NCBI RefSeq assembly: GCF_000251145.1 | Contig: NZ_AIDW01000011.1 | Location: 1 to 64,000 of the forward strand | Direction of reading: 5' to 3' | Origin: Sphingomonas sp. PAMC 26621 | GTDB taxonomy: Bacteria > Pseudomonadota > Alphaproteobacteria > Sphingomonadales > Sphingomonadaceae | Length of the DNA: 64,000 nucleotides | Shown: one piece after another, positions 17,458 through 26,823 of the stretch | Numbering within the stretch: position 1 is the stretch's first letter | How the letters are laid out: each line of letters opens with the position of its first letter | Notes under the pieces: model-generated | Seen by the model: the letters and a program-made list of their open reading frames with translations, nothing else | The model's database searches: none | What the model was told of the DNA's origin: nothing | Program-made: the position numbers and the translations under genes

Positions 17458-17593
17458 GCTTCCGGCGATAGCATGCACGCGGGCCAACGCAACATAAGCG
17501 ATAGGGGGAGAGCGATATGGAGGGGGCGATATGGCGCTGGCGGAACAAAAGGGGGCGGGCTAGGCTTGGGCAAGGATCGTCAGGAGAATTTGC

Positions 17594-18148
17594 ATGAAGC
17601 TCGCCCGTCCGTATGCCGCTGCCGCCCTCGCGCTCGCGGCGACCGTCGCCTTCGCCATGCCCGCCAACGCCGCGCTCAAGGTCGGGGCGAAGGCACCAGA
17701 CTTCACCACGCAGGGCGCGCTCGGCGGCAAGCCGTTCACCTTCTCGCTCGCCTCGGCGCTCAAGAAGGGGCCGGTCGTCGTCTACTTCTTCCCCGCCGCC
17801 TTCACCGCGGGCTGCACGATCGAGGCGCACAAGTTCGCCGAGGCCGCGGCCGACTTCAAGAAGGCGGGTGCAACGCTGGTCGGGCTGACCGCGGGCGGGA
17901 TCGACAAGATCGATGCCTTCTCCAAGGAAGAATGCCGCAGCGCCTTCCCGGTCGCCGCCGCGACGCCGCCCATGATCAGCAACTACGACGTGTCCTACGC
18001 GGCGGGTTCGAAGATCACGAGCCGCACCTCCTACGTCATCGCGCCGGGCGGCGAGGTGATCTACGAGCTGACGCAGAACAATCCGGTCGGCCATGTCGAG
18101 GGGACGCTGCAGGCGGTGCGCGACTGGCGCGCGAAGCACAAGGGCTGA
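17594..18148 (+). CDS. Secreted peroxiredoxin (AhpC/TSA type)
   Basis: A 184-aa thioredoxin-fold protein with a signal peptide (MKLARPYAAAALALAATVAF, cleavage after ANA at ~27), so it is periplasmic. The peroxidatic Cys lies in FPAAFTAGCTIEAHKF at ~75; the usual T-P-G-C is A-G-C here. A second Cys in SKEECRSAFPV at ~115 may resolve it. It would reduce hydrogen or alkyl peroxides. Start supported by AGGAG 9 bases upstream. Followed by a hairpin repeat and tRNA-Pro. Confidence 0.88.
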   Translation: MKLARPYAAAALALAATVAFAMPANAALKVGAKAPDFTTQGALGGKPFTFSLASALKKGPVVVYFFPAAFTAGCTIEAHKFAEAAADFKKAGATLVGLTAGGIDKIDAFSKEECRSAFPVAAATPPMISNYDVSYAAGSKITSRTSYVIAPGGEVIYELTQNNPVGHVEGTLQAVRDWRAKHKG

Positions 18149-18171
18149 GGCGCGCCCCCTAAACGCTGGTG

Positions 18172-18275
18172 CTTCCCCGGCGAAGGCCGGGGCCCAGTAG
18201 TGAAGGTCGAGGTAAGGTAGCGCAGCGCCAATTTGCGAAACGCACGCTACCGAGCCCCGGCCTGCGCCGGGGAAG
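18172..18275. repeat. Intergenic inverted repeat (CCCCGGC/GCCGGGG arms)
   Basis: The arms CTTCCCCGGCGAAGGCCGGGG (18172-18192) and CCCCGGCCTGCGCCGGGGAAG (18255-18275) are each a hairpin and also pair with each other across ~60 bases. It belongs to the same general class of REP-like hairpins as the other intergenic repeats but is a different sequence family. It lies between the peroxiredoxin gene and tRNA-Pro. Confidence 0.75.
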
Positions 18276-18341
18276 GGTAAAAGAGAAGGAAGATATCCGG
18301 GGATCGCGCCTCGAGCCGCTCGGGCGAGGCTATCGCTGCAA

Positions 18342-18418
18342 TGGTCGGGGCGATAGGATTCGAACCTACGACCCCTGGACCCCGAGACCAGTGCGCTACC
18401 AGACTGCGCCACGCCCCG
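18342..18418 (-). tRNA. tRNA-Pro (anticodon CGG)
   Basis: A 77-base cloverleaf with perfect acceptor arms CGGGGCG/CGCCCCG, D-arm GGCGCAGTCTGGTAGCGC, anticodon loop CTCGGGG (anticodon CGG), T-arm GTTCGAATC and an encoded CCA. The anticodon stem CTGGT/TCCAG has a T-T pair next to the loop. It reads CCG codons. Confidence 0.93.
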
Positions 18419-18478
18419 ACACATTGCAGGGGCGAGCGGTTAGCCGGGCGGGGGGCTGCGATCAAGCGAAAACTTCGC

Positions 18479-19774
18479 CTAGCGTCGTGCGGCGAGCATT
18501 TCCGCGATCGTCGCGAATTTCTCGCGCGGTGCCCCGGCGCGTGCGCGGGTGATTTCGGCGGCCTCGATCTTCTGCCAGTCGCGGAAGGTGACGATCTCCA
18601 CCCCGCGTTCGCCGAGCAACGTATCGAGCGCGGCGCGCCCGGGCTTGCCACTGCCGCAGGAAACGTCCGCCGCGATCCGTTCGGCGATGGCGAAGCCGTC
18701 GGGGCGGTTGGTGCCGATCGTCCCCGTCGGTCCGCGCCGTGCCCAGCCGACCGCGTACAGCCCCGGCGCAATCCGGCCGTCGACATTGGCGAAGCGTCCG
18801 AGCGCGTCGTCATACGGCACCCCCGCGATCGGCGGGGTGCGATAGCCGATGCAGCTGACGACCAGCGTGGCGGGGACGGCATATTCCTCGCCGGTGTCGA
18901 CGACGCGCCCGGTTTCGTCGAGCCGCGTCCGCGCGACGATCACGCGCTCGGCGTGGGTTTCGCCCTCGATTCGCAGGGGGCGGGCGAAGAAATCGAATAC
19001 GATCCGCACCGTCTTGTCGTCCTGCGGCTGCGCGAAGCCGCGCAGATGCGCCACCGCCTTGCGCAGCCCCGGTTCGAGTGCGGCATCAGCCTCGAACGGG
19101 GGCAGGTCGGCCGTGTCGACGAGCGGGACCGCGCGGGTCAGATGCGCAAGCTCGCCCAACTCCTTCGGCGTCATCGCGATCTGGTGCGGCCCGCGGCGCG
19201 CGAGCAGCGTGACGGTGGCATGTTCCGCGCCCCGCAGCCGGTCGAGCGCATGGCCGACGATGTCCGACCCGCCGAACTCGGCCTCTGTCTTGGCAAGGAT
19301 CCGCGCGACGTCGAGCGCGACATTGCCCGCGCCGACGACCACCGCGTCGCGCCCGTGGACGGGGGGATCGAGGTCCGCGAAATCGGGATGCCCGTTATAC
19401 CAGCCGACGAACGCCGCCGAGCCGATCACGCCCGGCAGATCGTCCCCCGGCACGCCGAGGGGCTTGTCCGACGGCGCGCCGGTCGCGAGGACGACCGCAT
19501 CGTACAGTTCCTGCAGCTCGAGGATCGATACGTCGTCGCCGACCGAGACGTTGCCGACGAAGCGCACCGTCTCGCTCAGCGCGACTGCCTCGTAGCGCCG
19601 CGCGACGCCCTTGATCGATTGATGGTCCGGCGCGACGCCGGTGCGGATGAGGCCATAGGGAACGGGAAGCCGGTCGATGATATCGACCCGGCATTCTGCA
19701 CCGAACGCCTTCTGGCACGCCTCCGCGGTATAATAGCCTGCCGGTCCCGAACCGATGATCGCGATGTGTCGCAT
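18479..19774 (-). CDS. fprA: Ferredoxin/adrenodoxin-type NADP reductase
   Basis: A 431-aa two-Rossmann flavoprotein of the adrenodoxin reductase family, which moves electrons from NADPH through FAD to a ferredoxin. The FAD motif IAIIGSGPAGYYTA is at ~3-16, YGLIRTGVAPDHQSIK is the family signature at ~45, the NADP motif VVGAGNVALDVARIL is at ~145, and WARRGPTGTIGTNRPDG near ~365 holds the second FAD contact. The start at 19774 is the family Met; a longer frame to 19798 is unsupported. Its partner may serve P450 or Fe-S systems, but none lies nearby. Confidence 0.9.
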   Translation of the reverse strand: MRHIAIIGSGPAGYYTAEACQKAFGAECRVDIIDRLPVPYGLIRTGVAPDHQSIKGVARRYEAVALSETVRFVGNVSVGDDVSILELQELYDAVVLATGAPSDKPLGVPGDDLPGVIGSAAFVGWYNGHPDFADLDPPVHGRDAVVVGAGNVALDVARILAKTEAEFGGSDIVGHALDRLRGAEHATVTLLARRGPHQIAMTPKELGELAHLTRAVPLVDTADLPPFEADAALEPGLRKAVAHLRGFAQPQDDKTVRIVFDFFARPLRIEGETHAERVIVARTRLDETGRVVDTGEEYAVPATLVVSCIGYRTPPIAGVPYDDALGRFANVDGRIAPGLYAVGWARRGPTGTIGTNRPDGFAIAERIAADVSCGSGKPGRAALDTLLGERGVEIVTFRDWQKIEAAEITRARAGAPREKFATIAEMLAARR

Positions 19775-19977
19775 GCCGTTCGTTCTCCCGTCCGGCAAGC
19801 GTAGCCGGATGCGAGGAGGGGGCCAAGCGACGAAGCCGGAAGATCCGGTCCGACCCGAATGAATTCAATGTCATCTTGGCGTCGTGCTCTCGCCATGCGA
19901 AAGAACCGATGCGATTGTGTCGGATTGTTAAAGGCCAGCTGCTAGGCCGCTGGATCATTACTGGGGATGTCTCGCCG

Positions 19978-22900
19978 ATGAGTCGTGCGCCTATTTTTTA
20001 TGATGCCTCGGGGCGCAGGCGTCGGCGGTTCGCGATGGCGGTGGCGGCGTTCGTGCTGCTCATGCTGCTGTCGATCGCGGCGCTCGGCGTATCGATCGGC
20101 GCGGTCCCCGCACCGCCGCTGCTCCCGGTCGAGGCGGAGCACGCCGCTTATACCAAGCTGCCCCCGCCGCACGACCCACTGCTGCGGCGCGCCCGGCGGC
20201 AGATCGTCGATTATGCGCGGCTGATGGGCGCGGCCCCGCCGCGCGGCGTCGGCGCGGCGGTCGACCAGCCGCTTGCGATCGCATTCCACGTCCCGTGGGA
20301 CGAATCGAGCGTCGCGTCGCTGCGGCGGCATATCAACGAACTCGACTGGCTGATCCCGGGCTGGGTATCGGTGACCGGCGCGAACCACCAGATCACCGTC
20401 TTCCGCGACACCGCGGGGCGCGAGATCCTCAACCGCTCGACGCATCGCCCGTTGCTGCTCCCGATGATCCAGAACGCCAAGAACGGCGACTGGGACGCCA
20501 GGGGGATGGAAGCGCTGTTGCGCGCGCCTGCGCAGCGCAAGGCGTTTCTCGACCGGCTCGAACCGTGGCTGGTGCAGAACCGGGCCGGCGGCGCGTTCTT
20601 CGATTTCGAGGAACTGAGCCCCCGCGGCCAGGCCGATTTCCGCACTTTCCTGCGCGAAGCCAAGGCGCGTTTCAACAAGCACAATTGGGTGATCGCGATC
20701 GCGGTGCCGATCGGCGCGGCGGAAGGCGAGGGCGGGTGGAACATCGCCTCCTACACCGCGATCGTCGATCGCGTCTTCCTGATGGCGTATGACGAGCATG
20801 AGACGGGCGGCGCTTCGGGGCCGATCGCATCGCAGGGCTGGTTCGAGCAATCGGTCGCGCGCGCAGTGAAGGGCGTGCCGCGCAGTAAGATCGTCGTCGC
20901 GATCGGCAGCTATGGCTATGACTGGCACGACGGCGGCGGCGAACCGCTGTCGATCGACGAGGCGTGGCAGAACGCGCGCGAATCGAGCGCGATGCCGGTA
21001 TTCGACAAGGCGAGCGGCAACACCAGCTTTGCCTATATGGAGGGCAAGAGCCGCCACGTCGTCTGGCTGCTCGATGCGGCATCCGCGTATAACGAAATGC
21101 GGTTCCTCAACCGGGTCGGGCTGAACGGAGTCGCGGTCTGGCGGCTCGGCGCGGAGGACCCGAGCCTCTGGTCGATCTTTGGACGATCGCATCGCACCTT
21201 GCCCGCGCCGTCGGCGATCAACACGATTCCGGCGGGAACCGACGTCGACATCGAGGGCAGCGGCGAGATCCTCAAGATTGCAGGCGTCCCCGTGACCGGG
21301 ATCCGCCAGGCGATTGCCAATGCGCGCGGCGGGATCGGCGACGTCCATTTTGTCCAGCTCCCGTCGCCCTATATCGTTGCGCGGACCGGCTATCGCCCGG
21401 GTCTGATCGCGCTGACGTTCGACGACGGCCCCGACCCGACCTGGACGCCACGCGTGCTCGACATCCTGAAGGAGAAGCACGTCCCCGGCACCTTCTTCGT
21501 GATCGCGAGAATGCGCTGACGCAGCGGCGCCTGCTCGAGCGAATGTTGCGCGAAGGGCATGAGATCGGCAGCCACACCTATACCCACCCCAACATGGCGG
21601 GCGCGTCGGCAACCGAGACGAGCTTCCAGCTCAACACCACGCAGCGGCTGTTCCAGGCGTTCACCGGCCATTCGCTACGGCTGTTCCGCGCGCCCTATTT
21701 CGGCGATGCCGAGCCGACCACCGCGGACGAAATCGACCCGGCGCTCCAGGCGCAGAACCGCGGCTATATCTCGGTTGGCCTCCACGTCGATCCGGGCGAC
21801 TGGAAGCGCCCGGGAACGCAGGCGATCATCGACAATACGATCGACCAGGTGACCGACCCCGACGGGCGCTGCACGGGTGACGGCGAGCCGCAGTGCAGCC
21901 GCAACATCGTGCTGCTCCACGATGCCGGTGGCGACCGGTCGCAGACCGTCGCGGCCTTGCCGACGATCATCGACCAGTTGCGCGCCAAGGGGTATCGCTT
22001 CGTGCCGGTGTCCGAGCTTGCCGGTATCCCCCGCAACGTCGCGATGCCGCCGATCACCGAAAGCGAGCAGGTCGCGGCGCAGTTCAACCTCGCGATTTTC
22101 AGCGTGCTCGGCGGGACCGTCGTCGCGCTTGGCTGGATCTTCTTCTTCGCGATCAGCATCGGGATCGCGCGTGCGGTGATCCTGTCGGCGCTCGCGCTGG
22201 TCCAGGCGCGGCGCGAGGGGCGGATGGTGTTCCCGCCGATCGATCCGCAGACCTTCGTCACCGTGATGATCCCCGCGTTCAACGAGGAACTGGTGATCGA
22301 ACGCGCGGTGCACGGCGTGCTCGCCTCGACCGACGTGCGGATCGAGGTGATCGTGATCGACGATGGTTCGTCGGATGCGACCAGCGCAGTGGTGCAGGCG
22401 GCCTTCGCGGACGATCCGCGCGTGAAACTGCTGACGCTCGAAAACGGCGGCAAGGCGCGCGCGCTCAACCGCGCGCTGGATCTCGCGACGGGCGAGATCG
22501 TGATCGCGCTCGATGCCGACACGCAATTCGAACCGACGACGATTGCGCGGCTGGCGCGCTGGTTCGTCGACCCCACGCTCGGGGCGGTCGCGGGCAATGC
22601 CAAGGTCGGCAACCGCGTCAATCTGCTCACGCGGTTCCAGGCGGTCGAATATATCACCGCGCAGAACCTCGAACGCCGCGCGCTCGCGCGGCTCGACGCG
22701 ATGACGGTGGTGCCGGGCGCAGTCGGCGCATGGCGGCTGTCCGCGATCAAGCAGGTCGGCGGCTATCCCGACGATACGCTGGCGGAGGACCAGGACCTGA
22801 CGATCGCGATCCAGCGCGCCGGGTGGAAGGTCACCTACGATCAATATGCCGTCGCCTGGACCGAATCGCCCGAGACGATCAAGGGCCTCGCCAAGCAGCG

Positions 22901-23360
22901 CTTCCGCTGGGCGTTCGGGACGCTGCAATGCCTGTGGAAGCACGGCGTCATCATGGGCACGGGCAAGCCGCGCGGGCTGGCGCGTGTGGGCTTGCCGCAG
23001 GCGATCCTGTTCCAGATCGTGTTCGCGGCGATCTCGCCGATCATCGACCTCGCGCTGATCGTCAGTTTCGTGACGACTTATCTGGCGGTGCTCGCGCATG
23101 GCTGGGCGCAGACGCAGCACGATGTCGAGAAGATGCTGATCTACTGGCTCGTTTTCACGCTGATCGACCTGCTCGCCGCGACGGTCGCCTTCGCGCTCGA
23201 GCGGCGCGAGGATTGGCGGTTGCTGTGGCTGCTGGTGCCGCAGCGCTTCGGCTATCGCCAGATCATGTATTACGTGGTTTTAAAGGCGATCACCCAGGCG
23301 CTGCGCGGGCCGCGCGTCGGGTGGGGCAAGCTGGTGCGGACCGGGCGGGTGAGCGTCTGA
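19978..23360 (+). pseudogene. GH18-like / polysaccharide deacetylase / glycosyltransferase 2 fusion, frameshifted
   Basis: Read as one gene with a single base restored near 21505, this encodes ~1127 aa. Domains in order: basic N-terminus and membrane anchor (~16-38); GH18-like glycosidase (~95-420) with acidic motif AFFDFEEL at ~206; NodB-type deacetylase (~470-690) with LTFDDGPDPTWTP and, after the break, GHEIGSHTYTHPN; a helix pair at ~700-730; a GT2 synthase (~755-985) with VMIPAFNEE, ALDADTQF, AEDQD and KQRFRW; then three to four C-terminal helices. As read, frame one stops at 21519 after VPGTFFVIARMR, while GENALTQRRLLERML continues in the next frame. It is probably a polysaccharide or chitin-like surface glycan enzyme. 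The loss of one G could be a sequencing error. Confidence 0.85.
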
Positions 23361-23472
23361 CGGCGTTCTCCTGACCTGCGCTGTGGGATCGTAAACGTGC
23401 GTGCCAGGGTCTGGTGGGGAGCGGTCGTTGCCGGGGATCACGGTGGGAGAGCGGAGTTTTCCTCAAACCGTT

Positions 23473-23565
23473 CGTCATTCCCGCGGACGCTGGAGTCCAT
23501 CAGCACCGTCCGGCCTGTACTGCGCCGTCAGCCAGTATGGACCCCCGCCTTCGCGGGGGTGACGG
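23473..23565. repeat. Intergenic hairpin-pair repeat (CCCGCG type)
   Basis: The left part CGTCATTCCCGCGGACGCTGG and right part ACCCCCGCCTTCGCGGGGGT (followed by GACGG) flank a ~40-base spacer. The outer CGTCA/TGACG and the layout match the elements at 12.7 and 15.5 kb; the hairpin sequence is different. Confidence 0.75.
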
Positions 23566-23644
23566 AAAGGGGGTGGCCGTGACCCCTCAAATGTCGGCCA
23601 ACGGGGCATCGGGTTTAACGGCGAAAATTGGTGGGAAGCGGACG

Positions 23645-23679
23645 GGCGGCTTTTCAGACGCCGTCTAACAAAAGCCGCC
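23645..23679. terminator. Inverted repeat with T/A runs, possible bidirectional terminator
   Basis: GGCGGCTTTT and AAAAGCCGCC are perfect 10-base inverted repeats around a 15-base loop that itself can fold (AGACGCCGTCT). It lies between the glycosyltransferase gene and a convergent small gene, so it could stop transcription from both sides. The T-run is inside the stem rather than after it. Confidence 0.45.
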
Positions 23680-23701
23680 GTCGCGAGCGGCACGCTGTGT
23701 C

Positions 23702-24187
23702 CTACTTAGTGACGTTCACCGTGATTGTATCCGATACAACTTGAGCATAGCGGACTGGCTTGGACGGGAAGTTGAAGAGGAATACCCGGGCTCTCACCTT
23801 GTATCGACCTGCTCCTGGGAAGATCGTTCTTGCGCTTTCGTGAGTGAGGACGCGGTAAGGCGATGTTATTGATATGGCGATCAGCTCTTTTATCTTAAGA
23901 GGAGGCGGGGGCGGCGAACCTGCCATTGGCTCAGCAGGCGCAACTGGTTGCCCGTCGTCCGAGATGACTTCAAACGCTATGCCCCGTGTGGGTTGCAGAA
24001 ACGGCGATACGGCAAAGGTATTGTCCTTTGCGGTAAGGTCGACTTCGATGGGCGCTTCCCCCCGCATGGACAAGGTAGACGCATGCAAGCGAACCTCAAT
24101 AGGGGGCTTTTCCCCTGCCCATGCTGCCTGAGCGGGAGGACTCCAGGTTGCCGCAGCCTAAATGCCTATGAGCCAGAGCAATGGCAT
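23702..24187 (-). pseudogene. Secreted hypothetical protein with amber codon in the signal peptide
   Basis: The frame open to 23702 extends upstream past any ATG until a TAG at 24158-24160. Nine codons further up is an ATG (24187) with AGGA 8 bases before it. Ignoring the TAG, the N-terminus is MPLLWLIGI-X-AAATWSPPAQAAWA, an ordinary signal peptide, followed by a mature domain with PPIEVRLHASTLSMRGEAP and GRYKVRARVFLFNF, probably a beta-sandwich with a proline-rich loop (GSPPPPPLK). Family not recognised. The stretch is lower in GC than its neighbours, which hints at transfer. It is either a fresh pseudogene, a base-call error or an alternative start (TTG at 24088). Confidence 0.6.
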
Positions 24188-24438
24188 ACCGATATTCCTC
24201 TATCCGTCAGCACCATCATAGCGCCTATGAACGAATGACTGGTCTTCGGTATGCTGCACGACCCGTCAAGCGGCAATAATTGGGCGGAAGCTGCCGCTCG
24301 CTGTTATCGGTTCACGACCTCAATCACCCGCGTCCCCGGTGCCCCGGTGCGACGGCCTCGGCACCTTCGGACGGACCGTGGCACCGCCTGTTCCGCCGCC
24401 GGGCCCCGGCCGTCGCCGGGGCGGCGTGCGGTGCGCGC
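24188..24438. other. Intergenic region, no gene recognised
   Basis: About 250 bases between the amber-containing secreted gene and modC. It contains the upstream region of the secreted gene and the downstream end of the mod operon. GC rises sharply from ~24290. No further feature supported. Confidence 0.4.
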
Positions 24439-25212
24439 TCAGTGGCCGATCAACAGGTCGAGCCGGTCCCCCGCCGCGATATCCCCGCGCGGAACACGCA
24501 GCAGCACGCCGTCCTGATCGCGCCCGACGATCTGCGCGTCGATCCGCGCGCCCCCGACGATCGACGCATCGCCGGTCGCGACGACTCGCCCCTGATCGAG
24601 CAGCACGACATGGTCCGCGACCGCGCGCACTTCGTCCGCAGTGTGCGTGACGTAAAGCATCGGCAACGCGAAATCCGCCTTGAGCCGCGCGATATAGGCG
24701 AGAATCTCGCCCTTGCGCCCGCCATCGAGCGCGGCGAGCGGTTCATCCAGCAGCAGCAGTTCCGGCTGGCGGAGGAGCGCGCGGCCCAGCGCCACGCGCT
24801 GCCGCTCGCCGCCCGAAAGATCGTGGACACCACGCCGCAGCAGATGGGCGATGTCGAGCACCGCGACGACATGATCGAACCCGATCCGGTGCGGCCCCGG
24901 CGCGCGTTTCAGCCCGTACCGCAGGTTCGCCTCGACCCGCAGGTGCGGGAACAGCCGCGCGTCCTGGAACACCCAGCCGATCCGCCGCGCACGGGGGGGT
25001 ACGTTGATCCCCGAGGCGCTGTCGAACAACACATGGTCGCCAAGCGCGATCCGGCCCGCCTCGATCGTGCCGCTCCCCGCGATCGCGGCAAGCGTGCTGC
25101 TCTTGCCCGCGCCCGATGGGCCGAACAACGCGGTCACGCCGTCGCGCGGCCCCTCGAACGCCACGTCGAGCAGGAAGTCGCCGACGCGGCGGCGGATCGC
25201 GATCGAGATCAT
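24439..25212 (-). CDS. modC: Molybdate ABC transporter ATP-binding protein
   Basis: A 257-aa ABC ATPase that powers molybdate import. Walker A is GPSGAGKSS at ~37, the ABC signature LSGGERQRVALGRAL at ~130, Walker B LLLLDEPLAALD at ~152, and the switch His is in YVTHTADEVRA. It is shorter than E. coli ModC (352 aa): after ~residue 200 only a partial molybdate-responsive tail (GRDQDGVLLRVPRGDI) remains. The ATG overlaps the modB stop by 4 bases. Third gene of modABC. Confidence 0.92.
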   Translation of the reverse strand: MISIAIRRRVGDFLLDVAFEGPRDGVTALFGPSGAGKSSTLAAIAGSGTIEAGRIALGDHVLFDSASGINVPPRARRIGWVFQDARLFPHLRVEANLRYGLKRAPGPHRIGFDHVVAVLDIAHLLRRGVHDLSGGERQRVALGRALLRQPELLLLDEPLAALDGGRKGEILAYIARLKADFALPMLYVTHTADEVRAVADHVVLLDQGRVVATGDASIVGGARIDAQIVGRDQDGVLLRVPRGDIAAGDRLDLLIGH

Positions 25213-25892
25213 TGCCCGCTCCGCCTGCGGCCATAGGCCAGCAGCGCCTCGGACAGCAGCAGCGCGACGATCGCGACGCCGAACGAAATCCCCGCCAGCC
25301 GCAGCGCGACCGCCTCGCCCCCCGGTTGCTGGAGCGCGGCGTAGATCGCCAGCGCGAGCGTCTGTGTTTCGCCGGGAATGTTGGCGGCAAAGGTGATGAC
25401 CGCGCCGAATTCCCCCAGCGCGGCGGCAAAGCCGATCACCGCCGCCGCGATCAGCCCGGGGGCGGCGAGCGGCAGGGTAACCGACAGCGTCCGGTCCCAG
25501 AAACCTGCGCCCAGGCTGTCCGCAACCGCCTCGATCCGCGGGTCGACCGCTTCGATCGCCTGGCGGCACGCGCGCAGCATCAGCGGGAAGGCCATCACCC
25601 CTGCCGCCAGCGCCGCACCGTTCGCGGTGAAGATCAGCCGGATGCCGAACCGGGCAAGGAAGGCTCCGAACGGCCCGTCATTCCCGAACAGCAGGATCAG
25701 GACGAGGCCCACCACCACCGGCGGCAGGAACAGTGAGGAGTGAAGCACCGCATCGACCAGCGTCCGCCCGGGAAAGCGCGTGCGCGCCATCGTCCACCCC
25801 GCCAGCAGCGCGAGCGGCAATGCGCCCAGCACCGCGCGCCCAGCGATCGAGATGCTGAGCACAAGGACATCCCATTCGGCGGCGGTCAGCAC
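25209..25892 (-). CDS. modB: Molybdate ABC transporter permease
   Basis: A 227-aa inner membrane permease starting at GTG (25892), with about five transmembrane helices. The EAA-type cytoplasmic loop is visible as EAVADSLGAGFWDRTLSVTLPLAAPGL at ~135-160, interacting with ModC. Residues ALGEFGAVITFAANIPGETQTLALAIY are characteristic of molybdate and sulfate permeases. It lies 3 bases after modA and overlaps modC, so the three form one operon. Confidence 0.93.
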   Translation of the reverse strand: MLTAAEWDVLVLSISIAGRAVLGALPLALLAGWTMARTRFPGRTLVDAVLHSSLFLPPVVVGLVLILLFGNDGPFGAFLARFGIRLIFTANGAALAAGVMAFPLMLRACRQAIEAVDPRIEAVADSLGAGFWDRTLSVTLPLAAPGLIAAAVIGFAAALGEFGAVITFAANIPGETQTLALAIYAALQQPGGEAVALRLAGISFGVAIVALLLSEALLAYGRRRSGQ

Positions 25893-25895
25893 GCC

Positions 25896-26669
25896 TCAGC
25901 CGAACGTCCGGAAGCCATAGCGCCGGAAGGTCGCCTTCGCCGCCGGGCTTTGCAGATAGGCAGCGAACCCGCGTGCGGCGGGGTTGCCGCCGCGGACGAG
26001 CGCGGCCGGATAATCGATCGGCGGATGGCTCGTTTCGGGGAAGATCCCGACGATCCGCACGCCCTTCTCGGCCCAGGCGTCGGTTTCGTAGACGATCCCG
26101 AGCGGCGCCGCGTGCCGCGCGACATAGGACAAGGCGACCCGGACGTTATCAGCGCGCGCGAGGCGGCCCTGTACGCTCGGCCATACGCCGAGCCGGGTCA
26201 GCGCGGTCTGCGCATAAATGCCGGCGGGGACATAGGCCGGATCGCCCACCGCCAGCCGCCCGGTCGCGCCGAGTGCCTGCGCAAGCGGGAAGCGCGGCGC
26301 GACCTTCAGCGATACACGCGCATCGGCAGGGGCGATCAGCGCGAGCCTGCCGCGCAACAAGGTGCGGCGGCTTCCGGCATCGATCCGCCCGGCCTTCTGC
26401 GCGTGGTCCATCCACGCCAGATCGGCGGAAACGAAGACATCCGCCTTCGCCCCCGATTCGATCTGGCGCGCGAGCAGGCTGCTGGAGGCGAAGGAGAAGC
26501 GCACCGGCACACCCGTCCGCTGCGTGTAGGTCCGGGCGACCGCCTGCATCGCATCGGTCAGCGAGGCGGCGGCGAAGACGGTGATCGGGGCAGGGGGCGC
26601 GGCGCGGGCGGTGGCCAGCGGCGCAGCCGCCAGGGCGGCGAACGAGAAAAGCAGGGTACGACGATACAT
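25896..26669 (-). CDS. modA: Molybdate-binding periplasmic protein
   Basis: A 257-aa solute-binding protein with a signal peptide (MYRRTLLFSFAALAAAPLA, cleavage near ARAA at ~24). The mature protein begins with the ModA signature ITVFAAASLTDAMQAVA and continues RFSFASSSLLARQIESGAKADVFVSAD, which holds the oxyanion-binding serines. The start at 26669 is chosen because the longer frame (26702) would place charged residues before the signal. No ModE gene or obvious ModE palindrome is nearby. Confidence 0.93.
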   Translation of the reverse strand: MYRRTLLFSFAALAAAPLATARAAPPAPITVFAAASLTDAMQAVARTYTQRTGVPVRFSFASSSLLARQIESGAKADVFVSADLAWMDHAQKAGRIDAGSRRTLLRGRLALIAPADARVSLKVAPRFPLAQALGATGRLAVGDPAYVPAGIYAQTALTRLGVWPSVQGRLARADNVRVALSYVARHAAPLGIVYETDAWAEKGVRIVGIFPETSHPPIDYPAALVRGGNPAARGFAAYLQSPAAKATFRRYGFRTFG

Positions 26670-26781
26670 GCACGAGTCCGATCGGGAGCTATATCGGCGC
26701 ACATATAGCGGATCGGCGGCGACGCCTAGGGCGGAGCCTGAGGGGAGGAATGTTTGCGCGCTCCGGCATCTCTACCGCCCC

Positions 26782-26810
26782 CGTCATGCCGGGCGTACCC
26801 CGGCATGACG
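26782..26810. repeat. Perfect short hairpin CGTCATGCCGGG/CCCGGCATGACG
   Basis: Two 12-base perfect inverted arms with a 5-base loop lie in the 154-base gap between the PEP-CTERM gene end and modA. It shares the outer CGTCA/TGACG with the other hairpin repeats and may act as a REP element or transcript stabiliser or terminator for the minus-strand PEP-CTERM gene on its 3' side. Confidence 0.75.
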
Positions 26811-26823
26811 CAGAGGATATTGA

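Noticed and set aside
24439..26702. Molybdenum riboswitch or ModE operator ahead of modA
   Set aside because: No structured leader or ModE-type dyad could be identified in the ~150 bases upstream of modA.
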